64,000 bases of DNA from RYN-122 sp963761655 (GCA_963761655.1 CAVXHI010000008.1:310001-374000); one strand, 5' to 3'; shown: positions 26,522 to 35,005, counted from the first letter of the stretch. Made by a program: numbers and translations. The notes: generated by a model from the letters alone, not told the origin.

Positions 26522-26550
26522 CTGACACCGTGGTTGCAGAGCGGTACCAT
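26522..26550 (+). promoter_or_regulatory. Promoter of the RHH/Doc pair (leaderless)
   Basis: CTGACA at 26522-26527, a 17-base spacer, and TACCAT at 26545-26550. The GTG start of the antitoxin is six bases further on, so the message would be leaderless. Confidence 0.6.
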
Positions 26551-26556
26551 CGTCAG

Positions 26557-26763
26557 GTGGCGATGACCGTCAGGACTGATCCGGAGCTCGACGCGGCCCT
26601 CGCGGCCCTCGCTCAGGCGGAGGGGACCTCCAAGCAGGACGTGATCCGTCGGGCCGTGCTGGAGCGTTACGCCCGTGCCGGACACCGGCAGGTGGTGGAG
26701 GACTCCGCGGACCGGATGCTGGCGCGCTGGGGTGACGTGCTCGACCGCCTCGGGTCGGTGTGA
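26557..26763 (+). CDS. Ribbon-helix-helix antitoxin
   Basis: A 68-residue CopG/RHH protein. The N-terminal strand AMTVRTDPEL is followed by helices DAALAALAQAEGTSKQDVIRRAVLERYA, the standard dimeric DNA-binding fold. The C-terminal HRQVVEDSADRMLARWGDVL should wrap the toxin. The GTG at 26557 was chosen because a promoter -10 box ends six bases before it; a GTG at 26530 is in frame but lies inside the promoter. The stop overlaps the toxin start by four bases. It is expected to repress its own promoter. Confidence 0.78.
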   Translation: MAMTVRTDPELDAALAALAQAEGTSKQDVIRRAVLERYARAGHRQVVEDSADRMLARWGDVLDRLGSV

Positions 26764-27144
26764 GCGAGGTCGTCCACCTCGACGTCGAGGACCTGCTGGG
26801 CCTGGTCCGTCTGCTCCGCGCTGGGCCGGTGCGCGACGTCGGCCTGCTCGACGCTGCTGCTCACCGTCCGCGCTCGAGCGCGTTCGGGCAGGACGCCTAC
26901 CCGACCGTGCCTCTCAAGGCCGCGGCTCTGCTCCACAGCCTGGTCGGCAACCACGCCCTGGTCGACGGCAACGAGCGGCTCGGCTGGCTGGCGACGACGG
27001 TGTTCCTCGACATCAACGGCTACCGGACCGGGACTCGGCGACGACCACGCCTTCGAGCTCGTCATGGAGGCCGCAGCGACGGACCTCGGCGCAAGTGCGA
27101 TCGCGGAGCGACTGGACGTCCGCGAGGTCGGGAGCGGCTCCTGA
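26760..27144 (+). pseudogene. Doc/Fic-family toxin, frameshifted
   Basis: Starts at GTG 26760 (MSEVVHLDVEDLLGLVRLL) and has the Doc layout: DVGLLDAAAHRPRSSAFGQD, YPTVPLKAAALLHSLVGNHALVDGNER (Fic motif HxxxDGNxR with Leu in place of Phe) and FLDINGYR. At about 27032 the frame changes (apparent one-base insertion). The C-terminus (DDHAFELVMEAAATDLG, AIAERLDVREVGSGS, stop 27142-27144) is read one frame over. Doc toxins phosphorylate EF-Tu. As sequenced, the toxin keeps the catalytic motif but loses the last helices, so it may be inactive. Confidence 0.75.
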
Positions 27145-27281
27145 GCGTCACCTGAGCGGCTGCGGGTCGGCGGTGCCGCGAGCAGCCTCGACACGACGCG
27201 TCCAGCCGTGAGCCACGGCCCCGATGACGTCGCACGGGCTCGGGCGTCTCCATGAGCACGAGTTCACGCAAAGGAGGGGCG

Positions 27282-27488
27282 ATGACCGTGAAGGACAAGC
27301 CCAGAGGGCCGGCGAGCTACTTCCCGTCGATCGAGAAGGAGTACGGCAAGCCGGTCGAGCACTGGTTGAGCCTCATCGCGGGCTCGTCCGCGAGCAAGCA
27401 CATGGAGCTCGTCGACATGCTCAAGAAGGAGCACGGGCTGGGACACGGCCACGCGAACGCGCTCGTCGCCCACGCGAGAGCCGGGTAG
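27282..27488 (+). CDS. DUF4287 domain protein
   Basis: A 68-residue protein with the DUF4287 pattern: YFPSIEKEYGKPVEHWLSLI, followed by KHMELVDMLKKEHGLGHGHANALVAHARA. The start is ATG 27282, chosen for the AAAGGAGGGG ribosome site a few bases upstream; an in-frame ATG at 27252 has none. The function of the family is unknown. Two hairpins follow the gene. Confidence 0.82.
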   Translation: MTVKDKPRGPASYFPSIEKEYGKPVEHWLSLIAGSSASKHMELVDMLKKEHGLGHGHANALVAHARAG

Positions 27489-27514
27489 CGCGGCACGTCT
27501 CCTCTGTTGCCGGA

Positions 27515-27540
27515 GCAGCCGTCCCGGAGCGGACGGCTGC
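27515..27540 (+). terminator. Hairpin after DUF4287 gene
   Basis: A perfect 10-base stem (GCAGCCGTCC with GGACGGCTGC) with loop CGGAGC, 27 bases after the stop. Confidence 0.7.
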
Positions 27541-27572
27541 GGCCCGGCGCGGACCCACCAGGGCAGGTCGGA

Positions 27573-27599
27573 GGCCCAGCGCCGCGAGATCGCTGGGCC
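27573..27599. terminator. Second hairpin between convergent DUF4287 and rtcB genes
   Basis: A perfect 9-base stem GGCCCAGCG / CGCTGGGCC with a 9-base loop, just after the rtcB stop as read on the minus strand. It probably works in both directions. Confidence 0.65.
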
Positions 27600-27608
27600 C
27601 CTGACCCC

Positions 27609-28769
27609 CTACCAGCCCTTGTAGTTGAAGACCTGGCGCAGCACGTGCTGCACGGACACCAGGTCGGTCTGGTCGGCCATGACCTGGTCGATGTCCTTGT
27701 AGCTGTCCGGGTGCTCGTCGAGCAGCTGCCTCGCGGCGTCGGCGTTCCACGTCCGCCCCTGCATCGACTCCCGGAGGCTGTCGACGGTCAGCCGCTTGCG
27801 GGCCACCGTCCGCGACATCCGCCGCCCCGCGCCGTGCGAGCACGACGTGTACGACGCGGGGCTGCCCTTGCCGGACACGACGTAGCTGCGTGTCCCCATC
27901 GACCCGGGGATGACGCCCTCGTCCCCGACGGCGGCCTTGATCGCGCCCTTGCGGGTGATCCACAGGTCCTTGCCGCCGTGGTGCTCGAGCTGCGTGAAGT
28001 TGTGGTGGCAGTTGATGGTCCGGACGTGCGACCCGTGCCCCACGACCTCGAACAGGCTCGCCAGCACGCGCTCGCCCATCACTGAGCGGCTCCCGAAGGC
28101 GTACCGCTGCGCCCAGAGCATGTCGGCGACGTAGCGCTCGAAGCTCTCCTCGCCCTGCACGAGGTAGGCGAGGTCGGGGTCCTCGAGCTGGATGAAGCGC
28201 TGCTTCATCAGTCCCTTCGCCTCGTCGATCGCCCTCTGTGCCAGCTGGTTGCCGATGCCGCGCGAGCCCGAGTGCAGGACGGTCCAGACGCGGTCGCGCT
28301 CGTCGAGGCAGACCTCCACGAAGTGGTTGCCCGAGCCGAGGCTGCCGAACTGCGTCGCCGCGGTCTTCTCCTGCTTGCCGGACAGCTCCGTGGCGGGTCG
28401 CCCGAGCGCGGCGAGCTGCTCGGTCGCCACGGGCTCGGCGTGCGCCTGCCCGACGCCGGCCGGCACCCTCGACGCGACCAGCGGCATGAGGGCGCCGAGG
28501 TCGTCGGGGAGGTCGGACGCCGTCAGCGTCGTCTCGGACGCGACCATGCCGCAGCCGATGTCGACGCCGACGCACGACGGGATGACGGCGCCGCGGGTCG
28601 GGACGACGGAGCCCACGGTGGACCCGAGGCCGACGTGGGCGTCCGGCATGAGGGCGACGTGGCCCTCGACGAACGGGAGCCGTGCGGTGCGAGCAGCCTG
28701 GTCGACGGTGGCCTGCTCGACGTCGCTCGCCCAGCTCAGCAGCCGGGGAGCGACCTGCCTGGCGGTCAT
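27609..28769 (-). CDS. rtcB: RNA-splicing ligase RtcB
   Basis: A 386-residue RtcB ligase. Metal-binding and catalytic motifs are MPDAHVGLGSTVG, CVGVDIGCGM, GSLGSGNHFVEV, HSGSRGIGNQ, NCHHNF and, near the end, SCSHGAGRRMSR containing the histidine that is guanylylated. It joins 2',3'-cyclic phosphate or 3'-phosphate RNA ends to 5'-OH ends using GTP and manganese, in RNA repair or tRNA splicing. ATG start at 28769 with GAGAGAGAGGCAGGA upstream. Divergent from the ATP-grasp gene. Confidence 0.95.
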   Translation of the reverse strand: MTARQVAPRLLSWASDVEQATVDQAARTARLPFVEGHVALMPDAHVGLGSTVGSVVPTRGAVIPSCVGVDIGCGMVASETTLTASDLPDDLGALMPLVASRVPAGVGQAHAEPVATEQLAALGRPATELSGKQEKTAATQFGSLGSGNHFVEVCLDERDRVWTVLHSGSRGIGNQLAQRAIDEAKGLMKQRFIQLEDPDLAYLVQGEESFERYVADMLWAQRYAFGSRSVMGERVLASLFEVVGHGSHVRTINCHHNFTQLEHHGGKDLWITRKGAIKAAVGDEGVIPGSMGTRSYVVSGKGSPASYTSCSHGAGRRMSRTVARKRLTVDSLRESMQGRTWNADAARQLLDEHPDSYKDIDQVMADQTDLVSVQHVLRQVFNYKGW

Positions 28770-28835
28770 GTCCTGCCTCTCTCTCGTGGGGTGAGCCCTC
28801 AGGGTGCGGGGCGCCGTCCACTGCTTTGCTGCGGC

Positions 28836-29861
28836 ATGAGGATCTGGTTCAACGAGGCCTACCGCGGCACCTTCCAGCTGATCGGCCAGCTGCGCGAGGG
28901 AGCTGCCGCGGACGGCGTCGACCTGCACGTGACCGGCAGCCACACCCTGCGCAGCACCCCCTTCCTGCAGGCCTGCGACGACGCCTTCCCCGAGCCCGCC
29001 CACCTGACCGGCGAGGCCTGGGTCGAGCACGCCCTGCAGGTCTGCGCCGAGCGCCGGATCGACGTCTTCGTGCCGCAGCGCGAGCAGCTCGCCGTCGCCC
29101 GGGCGGTCGAGCGCTTCGAGGCCTCCGGCGTCCGGGTCATGGTCAGCCCGGCGGGCGCCGTCGAGGTGCTGGCCGACAAGCAGCGCGCGCACGACGACGC
29201 CTTGCGCCTGGGCCTGCCCGTGCCGCAGACGCACGTGGTCACCGACGCCGCGGGCTTCCGGGCGGCGTACGCCGCGCTGCGCGACGCCGGTGTCGACGCG
29301 TGCATGAAGCCGGCGGTCGACCACGGCGGACGCGGCTTCCGGGTGCTCGACGAGGGCGCCGGGGGCTGGGCCGACCTGCTGGCCGAGCCGTCGGCGCGGG
29401 TGCACCCCGACGACGTCGCCCGCCGGATCGAGCAGGCCGGGACCGTCGCTCCGCTGCTGGTCAGCGAGCACCTGACCGGCGAGGAGGTGAGCGTCGACGT
29501 CCTGTCCGACGACGGCGAGGTGCTGGCCGCCGTGCCCAGGGCCAAGGGCGGGCCGGTCTGGACCCGGCGCCTCGTGCCCGACACCCAGGCGCTGGCGATC
29601 ACCGAGGCGCTGGTCCGGGCGCACGGTCTGCGCTACCTGTCGAACGTCCAGGTCCGCTACGCCGCCGACGGCACCTGCCGGCTGCTCGAGGTCAACACGC
29701 GGGCGGCCTCGGGGGCCTACCAGTCGGTGGCCGCAGGCGTGAACCTCGGCTGGGCGGCCGTGCGCCTGCTGGTCGACGGCACGGTCGCGGTGCCCGAGCC
29801 GACGTACGGCGCGCTCCTGCTCCTGCGCGAGGAAGCGGATGTCGTGACACTGCCGTGGTGA
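28836..29861 (+). CDS. ATP-grasp domain protein
   Basis: A 341-residue carbamoyl-phosphate-synthase-like ATP-grasp enzyme. Features are ADKQRAHDDALRLGLPVPQT (start of the grasp), CMKPAVDHGGRGFRVL, LVSEHLTGEEVSVDVL and LLEVNTRAASGAY, where the Glu and Asn bind magnesium. The N-terminal pre-ATP-grasp domain begins MRIWFNEAYRGTFQLIGQLR. It forms a carboxylate-amine or similar bond; the substrate is unknown. Divergent from rtcB with 66 bases between, so a shared RNA-damage context is possible but unproven. The csp promoter lies in its 3' end. Confidence 0.85.
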   Translation: MRIWFNEAYRGTFQLIGQLREGAAADGVDLHVTGSHTLRSTPFLQACDDAFPEPAHLTGEAWVEHALQVCAERRIDVFVPQREQLAVARAVERFEASGVRVMVSPAGAVEVLADKQRAHDDALRLGLPVPQTHVVTDAAGFRAAYAALRDAGVDACMKPAVDHGGRGFRVLDEGAGGWADLLAEPSARVHPDDVARRIEQAGTVAPLLVSEHLTGEEVSVDVLSDDGEVLAAVPRAKGGPVWTRRLVPDTQALAITEALVRAHGLRYLSNVQVRYAADGTCRLLEVNTRAASGAYQSVAAGVNLGWAAVRLLVDGTVAVPEPTYGALLLLREEADVVTLPW

Positions 29862-29872
29862 TCGTGTAGCGT
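29844..29872 (+). promoter_or_regulatory. Promoter of the cold-shock gene
   Basis: GTGACA at 29844-29849, 17-base spacer, TAGCGT at 29867-29872. The predicted transcript has a leader of about 110 bases before the csp ATG, typical of cold-shock genes whose leader controls translation. It overlaps the end of the ATP-grasp gene. Confidence 0.6.
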
Positions 29873-29989
29873 TCTCCGTGGTTGCTGTGCATCTGTTCGC
29901 TCGTTCGTGGTCAAGGCCGCAGGCGCTCGTGAGCGCCGGCAGCCCGGGAGAAGCGCCTGCGGATCCCGAACGACGGCAAGGAGATCAGC

Positions 29990-30193
29990 ATGGCTCAGGG
30001 CACTGTGAAGTGGTTCAACGCGGAGAAGGGCTTCGGCTTCATCGCCCAGGACGGTGGCGGCGCTGACGTGTTCTGCCACTACTCGGCGATCGCGACGGAC
30101 GGCTACAAGTCCCTCGACGAGAACCAGCGCGTCGAGTTCGACATCACGCAGGGCCAGAAGGGCCCGCAGGCGGAGAACGTCCGCCCCATCTAG
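29990..30193 (+). CDS. Cold-shock protein (CspA family)
   Basis: A 67-residue single-domain cold-shock protein: GTVKWFNAEKGFGFI contains RNP1, and DVFCHYSAI is RNP2. A central SLDENQRVEFDITQGQKGPQ and the AENVRPI end are typical of actinobacterial Csp. It binds single-stranded RNA/DNA and acts as an RNA chaperone. The RBS AAGGAG lies seven bases before the ATG. A strong terminator follows. Confidence 0.97.
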   Translation: MAQGTVKWFNAEKGFGFIAQDGGGADVFCHYSAIATDGYKSLDENQRVEFDITQGQKGPQAENVRPI

Positions 30194-30208
30194 TCCTCAG
30201 CACTCCCA

Positions 30209-30242
30209 CGAAGGGCCCCCGGCGATCGCCGGGGGCCCTTCG
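30209..30242 (+). terminator. Strong terminator after csp
   Basis: A perfect self-complementary palindrome centred at GGCGATCGCC, with 15 or more paired bases (CGAAGGGCCCCCGGC and its complement). It lies 15 bases after the csp stop, before the minus-strand small ORF. Confidence 0.9.
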
Positions 30243-30250
30243 TGCGTCCG

Positions 30251-30364
30251 CTAGTCGTCGCCCTCGGGGGTGTCCGGCGTGCGGCCGCTGGCCTCCTGCT
30301 CGGACTCGCCCCCGTGGGTGGCGTCGTCGTCGGTGTCGTTGTCGGGGTTCGCCGGTGTGGTCAT
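30251..30364 (-). CDS. Possible small acidic protein (37 aa)
   Basis: ATG 30364 reads MTTPANPDNDTDDDATHGGE and ends in TPDTPEGDD, an acidic, disordered peptide without hydrophobic residues. No clear ribosome site or family. Its start is 62 bases from cobD on the other strand. Kept because the frame has a bounded start and stop between strong signals, but it may not be expressed. Confidence 0.3.
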   Translation of the reverse strand: MTTPANPDNDTDDDATHGGESEQEASGRTPDTPEGDD

Positions 30365-30425
30365 GCCGCCGGTGTTCCCGCTCCGGCGTGCGCCGCACCC
30401 CTGCGCCTCCGTAGGCTCGCCTCTC

Positions 30426-31334
30426 GTGCCCGCCCCTGCTGCTCTCGGTCTCGCCACGGGGCTCGCGGTCGACGCGCTGCTCGCCGACCCGCGCCGGGGC
30501 CACCCGGTCGCCGCCTTCGGGACGCTCGCGGGCCGGCTCGAGCAGGCGGTCCACCGGGACTCCCGGCCGGTCGGCGCGGTGTACGCGGCGGTGCTCGTCG
30601 GCGGAGCGGGCCTGCTCGGGCTGCCCGCCCGCGACCGCCTCCTGCTGACCGCGCTCGCCACCTGGTCGGTCGTCGGCGGCACGACCCTGCGCCGGGAGGC
30701 GGCCGCCCTGTCCTCCCTGCTCGAGCAGGGCGACCTCGGCGGGGCCCGCGGCCGGATCAGCCACCTGTGCGGCCGCGACCCGGAGCAGCTCGACCTCGAG
30801 GGTCTCGCCCGGGCGACCGTCGAGTCCGTCGCCGAGAACACGTCCGACGCCGTCGTCGGGCCGCTCGTCTGGGGCGCCCTGTTCGGCGTGCCGGGACTGC
30901 TGGCCTACCGGGCGGTGAACACCCTCGACGCCATGGTCGGCCACCGGTCGCCCCGGTACGAGCGGTTCGGCTGGGCCGCCGCCCGCGCGGACGACGTCGC
31001 GAACCTCGTCCCCGCCCGGCTGACCGCGGCGCTGACCGTCGCGCTCGCACCCGTGGTCGGGGGCCGTCCCCGGGCTGCGCTGCGGGCGTGGCGTCGCGAC
31101 GGCGGGAAGCACCCGTCACCGAACGCCGGGCCGGTCGAGGCCGCCTTCGCGGGCGCCCTCGGGCGCACCCTCGGCGGCCGGCTCGCCTACGCCGGGCGGG
31201 TCGAGGAGCGGCCGCTGCTCGGGGACGGCCCCGCCCCGCAGGTCGACGACGTCGCCCGGGCCGCCCGGCTCTCCCTCGCGGTGCAGCTCGCGGCCGGCGC
31301 CCTCGCGGTCGGCGTCGCGGCGTGGCGCCGGTGA
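30426..31334 (+). CDS. cobD: Adenosylcobinamide-phosphate synthase CobD/CbiB
   Basis: A 302-residue multi-pass membrane protein. Features are GLAVDALLADPRRGHPVAAF, the ARATVESVAENTSDAVVGPL signature, LAYRAVNTLDAMVGHR and WRRDGGKHPSPNAGPVEAAFAGAL. It attaches aminopropanol (phosphate) to adenosylcobyric acid. The start GTG 30426 fits the first conserved helix; a TAGGCT -10-like box ends eight bases before it. It overlaps cobQ by four bases. Confidence 0.95.
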   Translation: MPAPAALGLATGLAVDALLADPRRGHPVAAFGTLAGRLEQAVHRDSRPVGAVYAAVLVGGAGLLGLPARDRLLLTALATWSVVGGTTLRREAAALSSLLEQGDLGGARGRISHLCGRDPEQLDLEGLARATVESVAENTSDAVVGPLVWGALFGVPGLLAYRAVNTLDAMVGHRSPRYERFGWAAARADDVANLVPARLTAALTVALAPVVGGRPRAALRAWRRDGGKHPSPNAGPVEAAFAGALGRTLGGRLAYAGRVEERPLLGDGPAPQVDDVARAARLSLAVQLAAGALAVGVAAWRR

Positions 31335-32839
31335 AGGGCGCGCTGCTCGTCGCCGGCACGACGTCGGACGCCGGCAAGAGCGTCCTCACCGCCGGGCTGT
31401 GCCGGTGGCTGGCCCGCCAGGGCGTCCGGGTCGCCCCGTTCAAGGCGCAGAACATGAGTCTCAACAGCGCCGTCACGGCCGACGGCGCCGAGATCGGGCG
31501 GGCCCAGGCCGTGCAGGCCGCGGCGGCCGGGGTCGCGCCCGAGGCGGCGATGAACCCCGTCCTGCTCAAGCCCGGGAGCGACCAGACCTCGCAGGTCGTG
31601 GTGCTCGGCAAGCCCTACGCGGACGTCTCCGCCATGAGCTACCGGCAGCACAAGGCGGCTCTGCTCGAGGTCTCGCTCGACTGCCTCGCCGACCTCCGCA
31701 GCCGGTACGACGTCGTGGTGTGCGAGGGCGCGGGAAGCCCGGCGGAGATCAACCTGCGGGCCACCGACATCGCCAACATGGGCCTGGCCCGGGCCGCGCA
31801 GCTGCCGGTCCTCGTGGTCGGCGACATCAACCCGGGAGGGGTGTTCGCGGCGCTGTTCGGGACGCTCGCCCTGCTCTCGCCCGAGGACCAGGCGCTCGTC
31901 GCGGGGTTCGTCGTCAACAAGTTCCGCGGCGACGTGAAGCTCCTCGAGCCCGGCCTCGACATGCTGCGCGACCTCACCGGCCGCCCCACCTACGGCGTCC
32001 TGCCGTGGACCGAGGGGCTGGAGCTCGACGTCGAGGACTCGCTCGGGCTGTCCGTGCCGGTCGCCCCGGTGCCCGCCGTCGGGAAGGACGTCCTGCGCGT
32101 GTCGGTGGTCCGGCTGCCGCGGCTGTCCAACTGGACCGACGTCGACGCGCTGCGCACCGAGCCCGGCGTCCTCGTCCGGTTCGCCTCGACCCCGGAGGAG
32201 CTGGCCGACGCCGACCTCGTCGTGCTCCCGGGGAGCAGGGCCACCGTGTCGGACCTCGCCTGGCTGCGGCAGCGCGGCCTCGCCTCCGCGATCGGGGTGC
32301 GGGCCGCCGAGGGGCGACCCGTGCTCGGCATCTGCGGCGGCTACCAGATGCTCGGCACGTCCATCACCGACGACGTCGAGGGCGGGGCCGGCACCGTCGA
32401 CGGCCTCGGCCTGCTGCCGGTGACGACGTCCTTCGGGGTCGACAAGGTCCTGGCCCGACCCGCCGGACGCTACGGGGAGCACCCGGTCACGACGGCCTAC
32501 GAGATCCACCACGGGGTCATCACCCGGCACGGCGCGGACCCCCTGTTCACCCCGGACGAGGGCTGCCGCCGGGGCCCGGTCCTCGGGACGGTCTGGCACG
32601 GGGCGCTGGAGAGCGACGGCGTCCGCCGCGCGCTGCTGGCCGAGGTCGCGGCCGGGACCGGCCGCGACTGGACGCCGGGCACCCGGGCCTTCGAGGACGT
32701 CCGGCAGGCTCGGCTGGACGCCCTCGGCGACCTCGTGGCGGACCACCTGGACACCGACGCCGTCGTCGCGCTGCTCGAGCACGGGGCGCCGTCGGGGCTG
32801 CCGTTCGTGCCCCCGGGCGCACCGCAGCCCCGCCCCTGA
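31331..32839 (+). CDS. cobQ: Cobyric acid synthase CobQ
   Basis: A 502-residue glutamine amidotransferase. The N-terminal dethiobiotin-synthetase-like domain has LLVAGTTSDAGKSVLTAGLC (Walker A), PFKAQNMSLNS, GDINPGGVFA and FVVNKFRGD. The C-terminal class I-like amidotransferase domain has the nucleophile cysteine in VLGICGGYQMLG and histidine in YEIHHGVI. It amidates four side chains of adenosylcobyrinic acid a,c-diamide. GTG start overlaps cobD. A hairpin spans its stop. Confidence 0.97.
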   Translation: MKGALLVAGTTSDAGKSVLTAGLCRWLARQGVRVAPFKAQNMSLNSAVTADGAEIGRAQAVQAAAAGVAPEAAMNPVLLKPGSDQTSQVVVLGKPYADVSAMSYRQHKAALLEVSLDCLADLRSRYDVVVCEGAGSPAEINLRATDIANMGLARAAQLPVLVVGDINPGGVFAALFGTLALLSPEDQALVAGFVVNKFRGDVKLLEPGLDMLRDLTGRPTYGVLPWTEGLELDVEDSLGLSVPVAPVPAVGKDVLRVSVVRLPRLSNWTDVDALRTEPGVLVRFASTPEELADADLVVLPGSRATVSDLAWLRQRGLASAIGVRAAEGRPVLGICGGYQMLGTSITDDVEGGAGTVDGLGLLPVTTSFGVDKVLARPAGRYGEHPVTTAYEIHHGVITRHGADPLFTPDEGCRRGPVLGTVWHGALESDGVRRALLAEVAAGTGRDWTPGTRAFEDVRQARLDALGDLVADHLDTDAVVALLEHGAPSGLPFVPPGAPQPRP

Positions 32840-32858
32840 GACAGGGACGGGGCTGCGG
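32822..32858. terminator. Terminator spanning the cobQ stop
   Basis: An 11-base stem CCGCAGCCCCG (32822-32832) pairs with CGGGGCTGCGG (32848-32858); the stop codon lies in the loop. It sits between convergent cobQ and MFS genes and is likely bidirectional. Confidence 0.75.
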
Positions 32859-32869
32859 GACGAGCGGGA

Positions 32870-34345
32870 CTACGCGGGCACGGCCTCCTTGAGGGCTGCC
32901 ACGGCGTCCTCCTTGGAGACCTTCACCAGGGTGAGGGCGATGAGCGCCGCCGCCGCCAGGATGAAGGCGGACACGACGAACCCGGCGGTCCACCCGTCGA
33001 CGAGGTTGTCGAAGAAGGCGGGGGACCCCGGTCGGGCGGCCGGGAGGGAGGCGGTCCGGGCCGTGCTGACAGCGGTCAGGATGGCGAGGCCCAGGGCCCC
33101 ACCGACCTGCTGGCCGGCGTTCAGCAGGGCGGACGCGATCCCGGCGTCGGCCTTGCCGACACCCGCCACGGCGGCGCTGGTGAGCGCCACGAAGGCCAGG
33201 CCCATGCCGATCGCGATGACGAGCAGCGAGGGCAGCACCACGCCCGCGTAGCTGCTGCCCGGGTCGAGGCGGAGCGCCAGGTGCAGCATGCCCGCGGCGG
33301 CGAGCCCGAGGCCCACGACGAGCAGGGGGCGCGGGCCGGTGCGGGCGAGCATGTTCGAGGACACGCCTGCACCGACGCCGATGCACAGGGCGAAGGGCAG
33401 GAAGGCGAAGCCGGCCTGCACCGGGCTGTAGCCGTTCACGACCTGCATCCACAGCGTCACGAAGAAGAACATGGCGAAGATGCCGGCGCCGACGAGCAGC
33501 GCGGACAGGTCGGCGCCGAGCAGGCTCCGGGAGCGGAACAGGCGGAACGGCAGCAGCGGCTGCGCGACCCGGCGCTGCACGACCACGAACAGGGCGAGCA
33601 GGACGGCGGCACCGCCGAAGGTGACGGTCTTGGTGGTGCTCGAGACGGTGTCGTCGTTGAGCTTCACCAGGCCGTACACCAGCGCGATGAGCCCGCCGGT
33701 GACGAGCACCGCGCCGAGGACGTCGAAGCCGCGCGCGTCCTCGTCCTTGCTCTCCGGCACGAAGCGCAGGGCGCCGACGATGGCGAGCGCGGCGATCGGC
33801 ACGTTCACGAACAGGACGAAGCGCCAGTTCAGGTACTCGGTGAGGAACCCGCCGAGGATCAGGCCGAGGGCGGCGCCGCCGGCGGTGATGGCGGAGAAGA
33901 TGCCGAGCGCCTTGTTGCGCTCGGGGCCCTCCTCGAAGATCACGGTCAGCAGGGACAGGGCGGACGGCGACATCAGGGCACCGCCGAGGCCCTGCAGGAG
34001 CCGGGCGATGATGAGCAGCTCCTGCGACTGCGCGAACCCGCCGGCCAGGCTGGCGACCGCGAACAGCACAGCGCCCGCGCTGAAGACCGTGCGGCGACCC
34101 AGCCGGTCGGCGAGCTTGCCGCCCAGCAGCAGGAAGCCGCCGAAGGTCAGGGTGTAGCCGGTGACGACCCACGAGAGGTCGGAGTCGCTCTTGAAGTCGA
34201 GGGCTTCGCTTATGTCCTTGAGGGCGACGTTCACGATGGTGGCGTCGAGGACGACCATCAGCTGGCTCATGGCGATGACCACGAGGGCGAGGCCCTTCTG
34301 GACCTCACCCCCGGATCGGGTGCGGTGGACGGTCTGGTCGGTCAC
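32870..34345 (-). CDS. MFS drug-type exporter, 14-TM DHA2 family
   Basis: A 491-residue EmrB/QacA-type transporter. Features are MSQLMVVLDATIVNVALKDI (motif D1), GGKLADRLGRRTVFSAGAVL (motif A), LQGLGGALMSPSALSLL and GGAALGLILGGFLTEYLNWR (motif C). About 14 hydrophobic segments are seen. It exports drugs or metabolites by proton antiport. The start GTG 34345 has GAGGGGGAAC upstream. Its promoter (TTGACC at 34404-34399, 18-base spacer, TACCGT) overlaps repeats near the divergent TetR gene, so it is probably repressed by that regulator. Confidence 0.93.
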   Translation of the reverse strand: MTDQTVHRTRSGGEVQKGLALVVIAMSQLMVVLDATIVNVALKDISEALDFKSDSDLSWVVTGYTLTFGGFLLLGGKLADRLGRRTVFSAGAVLFAVASLAGGFAQSQELLIIARLLQGLGGALMSPSALSLLTVIFEEGPERNKALGIFSAITAGGAALGLILGGFLTEYLNWRFVLFVNVPIAALAIVGALRFVPESKDEDARGFDVLGAVLVTGGLIALVYGLVKLNDDTVSSTTKTVTFGGAAVLLALFVVVQRRVAQPLLPFRLFRSRSLLGADLSALLVGAGIFAMFFFVTLWMQVVNGYSPVQAGFAFLPFALCIGVGAGVSSNMLARTGPRPLLVVGLGLAAAGMLHLALRLDPGSSYAGVVLPSLLVIAIGMGLAFVALTSAAVAGVGKADAGIASALLNAGQQVGGALGLAILTAVSTARTASLPAARPGSPAFFDNLVDGWTAGFVVSAFILAAAALIALTLVKVSKEDAVAALKEAVPA

Positions 34346-34366
34346 GGTTCCCCCTCGGTGGTGCTG

Positions 34367-34415
34367 GCTCAACGACGGTAGAGGATTGCCGGCACAAAGG
34401 TCAACCGCTGTAGAG
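34367..34415. promoter_or_regulatory. Divergent promoter and candidate TetR operator repeats
   Basis: Two direct repeats at 34367-34383 and 34399-34415 (consensus GNTCAACNNCNGTAGAG, 13 of 17 identical) lie 32 bases apart, about three helical turns. The second covers the -35 (TTGACC, minus strand) of the MFS gene and the -10 (TAGAGT 34411-34416) of the tetR gene. The tetR -10 ends seven bases before its ATG. Both features fit repression of both genes by one protein. Confidence 0.5.
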
Positions 34416-34423
34416 TGAGTCAC

Positions 34424-35005
34424 ATGACCGAGGCCCTGACCCGCGACGAGCGACGACGCCGCACTGAGGCGGGCATCCTCGCCGCGGCCCGGCACGCGTT
34501 CGCCGTCCAGGGGTTCGAGCGCACGACGATCCGCGGAGTCGCGTCCGATGCCGGCGTCGACCCGGCCCTCGTCATGCAGTACTACGGCAACAAGGAGGGC
34601 CTGTTCGCGGCGGCCGCCGCCTGGGGGCACTCGCACGAGTCCCTGCTGACCGCGGCGCCGGCGGACCTGCCGCGGGCCGCCCTGGACGACCTCCTGAGCA
34701 AGTTCGGCGACCCGGCCCAGAAGGAGTCGGCGATCGCGCTGATGCGCAGCTGCCTCACCCACCCCGTGGCCGCCAAGGTCATGCGCGACGACGTCATGTG
34801 CGACCGCAAGGCCGCGATCGAGTCGGCGCTCGAGGGGCCGGACGCCGCCCTGCGGGCCGGGGTCTTCGCGTCGGTGATGATGGGCCTGTCGATGGCCCGC
34901 TACCTGCTCGAGCTCCCGCCCGTGTGCGACGCGACGGAGGAGGAGCTCCACCGGGTGGTGGAGCCCCTCCTCCGGCTGCTCGTCGAGGGTGCGCCGGAGA
35001 GCTAG
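34424..35005 (+). CDS. TetR-family transcriptional regulator
   Basis: A 193-residue TetR protein. The N-terminal HTH is RTEAGILAAARHAFAVQGFERTTIRGVASDAGVDPALVMQYY; a C-terminal ligand domain of the TetR_C_17-like type (ALMRSCLTHPVAAKVMRDDV, SVMMGLSMARYLLELPPV) follows. It probably represses itself and the divergent exporter in response to an exported compound. ATG 34424 is preferred, since the -10 box ends seven bases upstream and no ribosome site is present. Confidence 0.92.
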   Translation: MTEALTRDERRRRTEAGILAAARHAFAVQGFERTTIRGVASDAGVDPALVMQYYGNKEGLFAAAAAWGHSHESLLTAAPADLPRAALDDLLSKFGDPAQKESAIALMRSCLTHPVAAKVMRDDVMCDRKAAIESALEGPDAALRAGVFASVMMGLSMARYLLELPPVCDATEEELHRVVEPLLRLLVEGAPES

